From: Protula sp. h YS-2021
Taxonomy: Eukaryota > Annelida > Polychaeta > Sabellida > Serpulidae
Direction: 5' to 3'
DNA length: 64,000 nucleotides
Assembly: GCA_949752745.1 (NCBI GenBank)
Contig: OX457027.1
Location: 87,999,720-88,063,719 of the forward strand
Under the pieces are notes generated by a model. That model was not told the origin of the DNA. It ran no database searches and was given only the letters and a program-made list of their open reading frames with translations. Of the stretch, positions 49,601-60,400 are shown in pieces; position 1 is the stretch's first letter; every line of letters begins with the position of its first letter. The translations under genes and the position numbers were made by a program.

Positions 49601-52600
49601 CCTATCACCGCCCACCCGAAATATATCATATTTATCATATTTTCGGGTAATACAAATGATTCCTGCACTTTTAAAGCGAAAATTACAACTTTCTTACATT
49701 ATCGCCCAATGTTCCCTATTATCTCCCACCCGAAAAATATTATATCTATTATATTTTCGGGTCCTAGAATTGTTTCCTGCACTTTTAAAGCGAAAATTAC
49801 AACTTTCTTGCTTTATCGCCCAATATTCCCTGATATCGCCCACCCGAAAAATATCACATTGATGATATTTTCGGGTCATAGAATTGATCCCTGCACTTTT
49901 AAAGCGAAAATTACAACTTTCTTGCATTATCGCCCAATGTTCCCTATTATCGCCCACACGAAAAATATCATATTTATCATATTTTCGGGTCATAGAATTG
50001 ATTCCTGCACTTTTAAAGCGAAAATTACAACTTTCTTACATTATCGCCCAATGTTCCCTATTATCGCCTACCCGAAAAATATCACATTGATGATATTTTC
50101 GGGTCATAGAATTGATCCCTGCACTTTTAAAGCGAAAATTACAACTTTCTTGCATTATCGCCCAATGTTCCCTATTATCGCCCACACGAAAAATATCACA
50201 TTTATCATATTTTCGGGTCAGAGAATTGATTCTTGCACTTTTAAAGCGAAAATTACAACTTTCTTGCATTGTCGCCCAATGTTCCCTATTATCGCCCATC
50301 CGAAAAATATCATATTTATCATATTTTCGGGACATAGAATTGATCCCTGCACTTTTAAAGCGAAAATTACAACTTTCTTACATTATCGCCCAATATTCCC
50401 TATTATCGCCCATCCGAAAAATATCATATTTATCATATTTTCGGGTCACCAAATTGATTCCTGCACTTTTAAAGCGAAAATTACAATTTTCTTACATTAT
50501 CGCCCAATATTCCCTATTATCGCCCATCCGAAAAATATCACATTTATCATATTTTCGGGTCATAGAATTGATTCCTGCACTTTTAAAGCGAAAATTACAA
50601 CTTTCTTACATTATCGCCCAATATTCCCTATTATCGCCCACCCGAAAAATATCACATTTATCATATTTTCGGGTCATAGAATTGATTCCTGCACTTTTAA
50701 AGCGAAAATTACAACTTTCTTGCATTATCGCCCAATGTTCCCTATTATCGCCCATCCAAAAAATATCATATTTATCATATTTTCGAGACATAGAATTGAT
50801 CCCTGCACTTTTAAAGCGAAAATTACAACTTTCTTACATTATCGCCCAATGTTACCTATTATCGCCCACACGAAAAATATCACATTTCTCATATTTTCGG
50901 GTCATAGAATTGATTCATGCACTTTTAAAACGATAATTACAACTTTCTTGCATTATCGCCCAAAGTTCCCTATTATCGCCCACACGAAAAATATCATATT
51001 TATCATATTTTCGGGTCATAGAATTGATTCCTGCACTTTTAAAGCGAAAATTACAACTTTCTTGCATTATCGCCCAATGTTCCCTATTATTGCCCATCCG
51101 AAATATATCATATTTATCATATTTTCGGGACATAGAATTGTTTCCTGCACTTTTAACGCGAAAATTACAACTTTCTTGCTTTATCGCCCAATATTCCGTG
51201 TTATCGCCCACCCGAAACATATCACATTGATCATATTTTCGGGTCATAGAATTGATTCCTGCACTTTTAAAGCGAAAATTACAATTTTCTTGCAGTATCG
51301 CCCAATATTCCCTATTATCGCCCATCCGAAAAATATTATATTTATCATATTTTCGGGTCACAGAATTGATCCCTGCACTTTTAAAGCGAAAATTACAATT
51401 TTCTTACATTATCGCCCAATATTCCCTATTATCGCCCACCCGAAAAATATCACATTTATCATATTTTCGGGTCATAGAATTGATTCATGCACTTTAAAAG
51501 CGAAAATTACAATTTTCTTGCATTATCGCCCAATGTTCCCTATTATCGCCCACCCGAAAAATATTACATTCATCATATTTTCGGGACATAGAACTGATCC
51601 CTGCACTTTTAAAGCGAAAATTACAACTTTCTTGCATTATCGCCCAATGTTCCCTATTATCGCCCATCCGAAAAATATCATATTTATCATATTTTTGGGT
51701 CATAGAATTGATTCCTGCACTTTTAAAGCGAAAATTACAATTTTCTTACATTATCGCCCAATGTTCCCTATTATCGCCCACCCGAAAAATATTATATTTA
51801 TCATATTTTCGGGTCCTAGATTTGTTTCCTGCACTTTTAAAGCGAAAATTACAACTTTCTTGCTTTATCGCCCAATATTCCCTGTTATCGCCCACCCGAA
51901 AAATATCATATTTATCATATTTTCGGGTCACAGAATTGATTCCTGCACTTTTAAAGCGAAAATTACAACTTTCTTGCATTATCGCCCAATGTTCCCTATT
52001 ATCGCCCACTTGAAAATATCACAGAAATGACCCACTGACAACAAAATTACTGAAAAGTCCAACCAGAAGTACTTGCATGTAACATTTTGTGCCCCTGTGC
52101 AAATTGAAACTATGCTTTTTTAAGAAGAAAAATGGAAATTTCCAATTTTTTAAAAGCTGCAAACTTCGAAGCTCAGTAGATTCAAAAATAAGGCGAAATT
52201 CAAAAATCGAAAAAAGTACTTTTTTCACCCCTTAGTTCTAGTTTCTTCATAACAAATTTCGGAATCTTCCGATGAAAAATGAGGGACTAGATAGATTTTT
52301 TCGTATTTTGCCCAAATTGGCAATAAAATCGCCAAAAATGGTTTAAACCCAAAAATAAAAAAATTTCCTAATGCAGTAGAAGGTTAAAAACTCGCGTTTA
52401 AAATTTGGTACCAATCGGATCAAAAATAAAAAAGATATTCCACTTTAACTACTTTGTTAAGAAAAAAATTGGAAATTTGCCAATTTTTAGAAGTTGCAAA
52501 CTTTGAAGCTCAGTAGATTCAAAAATAAGGCGAAATTCAAAAATCGAAAAAAGTACTTTTTTCACTCCTTGGTTCTTGTTTCTTCATAAAAAATTTCGGA

Positions 52601-55600
52601 ATCTTCCGATGAAAAATGAGGGACTAGATAGGTTTTTTCGTATTTTGCCCAAATTGGCAATAAAATCGCAAAAAATGGTTTAAACCAAAAAATAAAAAAA
52701 TTTCCTAATGCAGTAGAAGGTTAAAAACTCGTGTTAAAAATTTGGTACGAATCGGATAAAAAATAAAAAAGATATTCCACTTTAACTACTTTGTTAAGGA
52801 AAAAAAATTGGAAATTTGCCAATTTTTAGAAGTTGCAAAAAAAAAATAAAATAAAAAAGTTATTCCATTTTTAACGGTCGCGGGACGGACAGACGGACGG
52901 ACGGGCCAACGAGAGGTATCTTATGTGGTGGCTGCATTATGTGGTAGCATTTGATATGCCTGAAATGCATTTAAGTGGTAGGTCACGGACAAGATTATTT
53001 GAGAATAAAAAATACTTATGTGGTGGTTTATATTTGCCCGTGCCCTTGTGTGGTTCCCAGCAGGCGTCATGTCAATGTCAATAATGTTTAAGCTTTGTGT
53101 GTGTCATTTGTAAATAAACGGAATTATATATGTGGCACTTTACTGCATAAAGATATTTTACAACTTATCTGTCACAACTGCGCATATTTATTCAACTTGC
53201 GTTGTTGCGTGGTGCTTATTTTAGACCAGTGCGCATGTTAGTTTAACTTGCGTTAATGCATGGTGCTTATTTTAGACCAGTGCGCATGTTTATTTAACTT
53301 GCGTAATGCGTGGTTCGCCTTTGGAAAAACTGCGCATATTTTTTTAACTTGCGTTGATGCGCGGTTCACATTTCGGATCACGGCGCATGTCAACTTAACT
53401 TGCGTCGATGTGCGGTTCATATTTCGGACCAGCGCGCATGTTTGGTTAACGTGCACTGATGCGCGGTTTGTACTTCGGACCACTGCGCATATCTATTTAA
53501 CTTGCGTCAAAGCGTGGTTCGCATTTCGAACCAGTGCGCATGTTCATTTAACTTGCATCGATGCCCGGTTCGCATTTCGGACCACTGCGCATGTTTATGC
53601 AACTTACGTTGATGCGCGGTTCACAATTCGGACCAGTGCGCATGATTACATAACTTGCGTCGATGCGCGGTTTTTTCCGACCAGTGCATATATTTAACGT
53701 GCGTTAATGCGTGGTGCTTATTTCGGAAACTGCGCATGTCTATTCAATTTGCGTCGTTGCATGGTTCTTTTGTCGGACCAGTGCGCATGTTTATTTATCT
53801 GGCGTCGATGCGCGGTTCGCATTTCGGACTAGTGCGCAGGTTTGTTTAGCTTGCGTTTATGCGAGATTCACATTTTGGAGCAGTGCGCATGTTTCTTTTA
53901 TTTGCGTTGATGCACGGTTCTTATTTTAGACAAATGCCAATGTTTATTTAACTTGCGTTGATGCGCGGTTCAAATTTCGGACCAGTGCGCATATTTATTA
54001 AACTTGCGTCGATGCGCGGTTCGCATTTCGAAGCAGTGCGCATGTTTATTTCACTTGCGTCCATGCCCGGTTCACATTTCGGACTAGTGCGCATGTTTAT
54101 TCAACTTCGCTGATGAGCATTTCGCATTTCGGACAACTGCGCATGTTTATTTAACTTCAGTTGATGCCCGGTTCGCATTTCGGACTAGTGCGCATGTTTA
54201 TTTAACTTGCGTTGATGCGCGGTTCACATTTCGGACCAGTGCGCATGATTACTTAACTTGCATTGCGGCGTGGTTCTTTGTTCGGACCAGTGCGCATGTT
54301 TATTCAACTTGCGTTGATGAGCGGCTCGCATATCGAACTAGTGCGCATGTTCATTTAGCTTGCGTTGATGCGCGTTTCTTATTTTAGACCAGTGCCCATG
54401 TTTATTTAACTTGCGTTGATGCGCGGTTTACATTTCGGACAACTGCGCATGTTTATTTCACTTGCATTAATGCGCGGTTTGCATTTGGAACCAGTGCGCA
54501 TGTTTGTTTAACTTGCGTTGATGCGCGGTTCACATTTCGGACCAGTGCGCATGATTACTTAACTTGCATCGATGCGTGGTTCTTTGTTCGGACCAGTGCA
54601 CATATTTATTTAACTTGCGTCGATGCGCGGTTCGCATTTCGAACCAGTGCGCATGTTTTTTTTTACCTTGCGTCCATGTCCGGTTGCGCATTTCGAAACA
54701 GTGCGCATGTTTATTCAACTTGCGTTGATGAGTGGTTCGCATTTCGGACTAGTGCGCATGTTCATTTAACTTGCGTTGATGCGCGTTTCTTATTTTGGAC
54801 CAGTGCACATGTTTATTTAACTTGCGTTGATGCGCGGTTCACATTTCGGACAACTGCGCATGATTACTTAACTTGCATCGATGCGTGGTTCTTTGTTCGG
54901 ACCAGTGCACATATTTATTTAACTTGCGTCGATGCGCCGTTCGCTTTTCGAACCAGTGCGCATGTTTATTTACCTTGCGTCCATGTCCGGTTGCGCATTT
55001 CGAACCAGTGGGCATGTTTATTCAGCTTCCGTTGGTGCGTGGTTCACATTTCGGACAACTCCGCATGTTTATTCAGCTTGCGTTGATGCGCGCGTCTTAT
55101 TTTAGACCAGTGCACATGTTTATTTAACTTGCGTTGATGCCCGGTTCGCATTTCGGACCAGTGCGCATGTTTATTTCACTTGCGTTAATGCGCGGTTCGC
55201 ATTTGGAACTAGTGCGCATGTTTGTTTAACTTGCGCTGATGCGCGGTTCACATTTCGGATCACGGCGCATGTTAACTTAAATTGCGTCGATGCGCGGTTC
55301 ATATTTCGGACCAGTGTGCATGTTTAAATAATGACCACACATTAACACAAGGTAAATAAACGGATAAAACTGTAGGATAAGATTCATTTTGAGGTATTTT
55401 CTTCAAAAATTTCCCCTAAAATAAAAATTCAAGATCGAGTCAAAAAGCACAAGCCGTATGCCCGACCCATCTAGGACTGCCTCGTACTAGATACCAAAAA
55501 TAAATGAAATCGGACAAAAACTGTAGGAGGAAATGCACTTTGAAGTTTATTCTTCAAAAAATCCCCCAAAATACAAACATTGTTCGCAGTGGGTGTATTC

Positions 55601-57406
55601 TTAAGATTCTCCCCACCCCACAGCGGGATTTAAACAAAAGCTGCTCTCCTTATTTGCTTTAGAAATTAGCTTTATGGTTGCATTATTTTCCAACAGATGG
55701 TGTTACAGGACAGTTGATCAACGGACTTTGACGGACTCCCTTATGTGGTTTGTTTTGTGCTCGATGGGTGCTTATGTGGCTACCTCATAAGAACCACCAC
55801 ATAAGGAAGAAAAACCACATAAGTGACGGATGTACCGAAAATCCACCACATAGCATATTCATTGTGGGCACGGACAGACGGACGGACGGACGGACGGACG
55901 ACACTTGCCCCCATCTGTATAGCCCTGTTGGCTGAAAAGCCAACTGGGCTAAAAAACAATGAAATATACTAAATTTTATCAAATGTTGATAATGGCATTT
56001 AAAAGATTAGAAAAATCATATGTTATCATCAATCAGGTCCCGTTAAGAACAGATCAAGAACTTCTGTGAAACTGATTATTGGTAATGTAGAAGAGGTGGT
56101 TGCTACCAGGGGTGGCTTTGTTTCGCTTGTCTTCTCTGAATGACGCCAACGCTTGAGATCCTGACTTCAACTTGCCCGTCAATTTCCCTGTAAATCAGAT
56201 TCATAAAGCCTTGTTTTCGGTTGTTGTGAAGAAACTCCAGCAATAAATAGATCACTATTAGACATAAGATAAGTATTGTTAATTCAGACTGTTCTTTCAC
56301 TGTACAGAGCAATGCCCGTGAAAACTCACGAAAATAATGACTCGTCCCTCCACGGTGACAAGGCACGTAAACATCTCAAAATAAGTAACGCTGCGCCACA
56401 AGGGTGAGAACTCACCGAGAGTAACGACTCGCTCCTTCTCTTTTACAACGCCTGAGAGAGCTCCGCCGCGCCAACGCGCGTGAGAAGTCACCGAGAGTAA
56501 CGACTCGCTCCTTCTCTTTTACAACGCTTGAGAGAACTCCGCCGCGCCAACGCGCGTGAGAACTCACTGAGAGTAACGACTCGCTCCTTCTCTTTTACAA
56601 CGCTTGAGAGAACTCCGCCGCGCCAACGCGCTTGAGAACTCACCGAGAGTAACGACTCGCTCCTTCTCTTTTACAACGCTTGAGAGAACTCCGCCGCGCC
56701 AACGCGCGTGAGAAGTCACCGAGAGTAACGACTCGCTCCTTCTCTTTTACAACGCTTGACAGAACTCCGCCGCGCCAACGCGCGTGAGAACTCACTGAGA
56801 GTAACGACTCGCTCCTTCTCTTTTACAACGCTTGAGAGAACTCCGCCGCGCCAACGCGCTTGAGAACTCACCGAGAGTAACGACTCGCTCCTTCTCCGTC
56901 AACACGCCCGTGAGAACTCACCGAGAGTAACGACTCGCTCCTTCTCCGCCAACACGCGCATGAGAACTCACCGAGAGTGACGACTCGCTCCTTCTCCGCC
57001 AACACGCGCATGAGAACTCACCGAGAGTGACGACTCGCTCCTTCTCGGACAGCACGCCGTCGTTGTCGGGGTTGAGAATGTTGAGACAAGTCGTGCCGTC
57101 CTCCCTGCGGCTCAGGTAGCCGACCTTGCTCCGTGGTCGTCTGCAAACACAAGAAGTAAACAATGGAGGCACGTTAGAAAAATGCCTGCACGCGTTTAAT
57201 ACATTGCATCATATTCTCCGACAGATAAAAAAGCATTGTGTTTCAGCTGAAAGGCAGATGGTACTACCGTATCACGACGAATTGTCCTCAAAACTATATT
57301 GCCCGAAATCAAAACGGACAAAATACATAACCAATCTGATCCAAATTGTGGTAGTAGAAGCATTTTAAAAATTGCTCAAAAGAAAGATATAATTGCCCCC
57401 CCCCCC

Positions 57407-57443
<37 letters not shown>

Positions 57444-60400
57444 ATATTTTCAACAGAGAACCACCTGGGGGCAATCATACAAAACTGGAAAGAAATCAGA
57501 TAAAAACTGTGGCAGAAGCATTTTGAAAATTGACCACTAAATGCCAGCCATTTAGCCAATTTTTGGCAGATGGCTAGAAAAGTAACTTTTCAAAAGAGGA
57601 CCGCCTAGTGAACATTTGTGCAAATTTTGAAGACAGTCCTATCCAAATTGTGAGGAAAAAAAAACAATAAAAATTGGCTACCAAAAAATTTTATAATGCC
57701 CCCTATTTGACCAATTTTTTTGTGGATCATTTCAAGAAAGGCTTACCCAGTTAATATTCGTGCAAACTTTGAAAGGAATGCGATCCAAACTGTGAAAGAA
57801 GCATTTTGAAAATTGCCTCCCCAAAAATTTAAAATGCCCCGATTTAATCAAACATCTTTTGGATCACCAAACAAAAGTAGCTTTTCAAGAGAAGATAGTC
57901 TGGTGAACATTTGTACAAAATTTAAAAGTAGTCCGATGAAAATTGCCAGCCTAAAAATTATAAATCCCCCCAATTTGGCCAATTTTGGGCGGATCGCTAA
58001 AGGAAGTAAACTTTCAAGAGAGTACTTTCTGGGGAACAATCGTACAAAATTGGAAAGAAATCCTATCCAAATTGAGCGAGAAAATTGTGAAAATTGCATT
58101 CCAAAATTTTTTTTAAAAAATGTGAGAGAAGAAGCATTTTTAAAATTGACAACCAAAAAGTTTTAAATGGCCCCATCTGGCCAATTTCTGGCGGACTACC
58201 AAAAATCGTAATTTTAAAAGAGAGGTCTACCTAGAATGCATTCGTACAAAATTTGAAAGGAATCCGATCAAAACTGGGGGATAGGAAGCATTTTAAGTAA
58301 AAGTTTACATACGTACATGCAGACGACGGATACCCCCATTGCTGATATGATAAGACCAGCCCGACGAAGTCGGCTGGTCTAAAAAGCTATAATTTTATAG
58401 GTTCTTTTATAACTGTGATTTCAAGTTTAAAATTCTATGAAAATGATATAAAATATTGATAAATTTGCCGTATGTTGGTGGGATATCGTTGGTAATATTG
58501 TACAGAATTTGTAGAAGTTCGAATAAAAACAGTGAAATTTCCACACATCTTCAGAAAGTAATAAAAAAACTTACAAGAATTCACTTTAAAATTTTATATC
58601 GATTATTAGGGCAATCTGTCTGAGACCATTATGGTTTTGAGGGCAATTCGTCTTGAGGGCAGTTCGTCTAGAATCCAGTACTAGGGTAAGAGTAACAATC
58701 AATACTGTGCGGTAAAAGTAATGAATCATTCTTGTCCAGTGAAAACCTTTCACAACTCCAGTGAAAGCATATAGGCCAATTTATTCAGTGCAAGTATGAC
58801 TCGTCCTATTCCTGAGCAAGCAATACATCACTCCCTGTCCTGCCCCCCACCCCCCCCCCCCTCCCCCAGTGATGTAACTACGCCCATCTTTTAGCAAGCT
58901 ACTCAGCCGTAATTGCTCTAGCAGCTCCTCAACACTTCTCTCCCCCCTCCTCCACCCCCGACGCGGCCACAGGGACTGCTAGCGAGCTCGTCAGCCGCGT
59001 ACCTCGCCGCGGACTGCACTTGTTCCAGCATCTTCCCTATTGCCCCCCGACCCCCCCCCCCCCCGCCTCAGCGTGGCCGCACGTACCTGTTAGCGAGCTC
59101 GTCAGCCGCGTACCTCGCCGCGGACTGCACTTGTTCCAGCATCTTCCCTATTGCTCCTCGCCCCCCCCCCCCCACATCAGCGTGGCCACACGTACCTGTT
59201 AGCGAGCTCGTCAGCCGCGTACCTCGCCGCGGACTGCACTTGTTCCAGCATCTTCCCTATTGCTCCTCGCCCCCCCCCCCACCTCAGCGTGGCCACACGT
59301 ACCTGTTAGCGAGCTCGTCAGCCGCGTACCTCGCCGCGGACTGCACTTGTTCCAGCATCTCCTCCGCGCTCATGTGGTCGGCGATAGCTTCAAACTTACT
59401 GTTCGAGAAAAGCATAAGTCCCTGTCTACCAGTTACCATTTCCCAATTATCACTATCACTTTGAAAAAAGCCCACATTCCCCTACTTGAAGCTACTATTT
59501 TCCGGGAAAGTTTTCAGGAACAACAATACAGCAAATAAAAACTGTGCAAAGCACTACTCCCAATTACTGAGACAAAAGCTGTCAATTATGCGCCCATGCT
59601 AACAAATGCCCTTCATGTGCATGAACTCACAATCGACGGTCTTCGGGAAGTTCTTTTCAACGTGTGGCACAAATTGACTTCGTGAGCAAATTCACCTTAT
59701 ACTTTTCACGAGATTAATGTTCTGTCAATTCGTACTTTAATACTATACAAGACTAAGGTTTTCTGATAGTTTGCGATCACTAGATTAAACTAATAACCAC
59801 GATTACAAGATCCAAGGTCTGGAGACAAATAAACAATACATGGTCCTTACGTCTGCCCCCGTTTTTGGCTCTTGTATTCTACAAATGCTACATTGTCTTC
59901 TTCATCTGTATTGCCCAGCTCCGACTCGGACAAATCGTTGACACTCGGCAAACTCCGCCTCAACGACAACACCCGATCCTGAGCAAAAATTAAAGTCTAT
60001 TAAAGTTACTTTCTCGATTCTGACTTACTTATAAAGCATAATCTAACCAGTTTCCACATGTATATATTAAACTCTTACTTAAAACAAGCTATCGTCGATA
60101 GCACAGCCCTCAACCGGAGACGGCGATGAGTAGATTTAAAAATAAAAAATAATTCGATACAGTACAAACAGATGGACCGACTGACGGACAGAGCCCAATC
60201 CACAAGCTCCATAAAACCCCGGTCGGGGCCAATGTTTTTGCTGACACAAAAACGGATATGCACCCCCACCCACCCCCCGCCCCAATCAGTCACCTCCAAC
60301 AGACCGAGTACTTCAGTGACCATTTACACCATAGGGTCTTTCTTCCTGCTAGATTTGTTCAAAATCAAATTGGCCGTCTCTGAGATACCGTGTGCACATA

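Larger units (their letters stand above)
47826..57021. other. 9.2 kb BRD7/9 intron made mostly of satellites
   Basis: From left to right: unique sequence with short ORFs of no support, a 114-bp satellite, a duplicated 335-bp segment, a 51-bp satellite inside an inverted-end element, and an exon-donor minisatellite next to the exon at 57022. Confidence 0.7.

Noticed and set aside
49025..52030. 1001-codon open frame
   Set aside because: A product of the 114-bp satellite (38 codons per unit) in a BRD7/9 intron. Its neighbours are open in other frames too, and no domain is present.
53160..55330. Possible CRISPR-like array or repeat protein
   Set aside because: No unique spacers between repeats and eukaryotic context; it is a plain 51-bp satellite.
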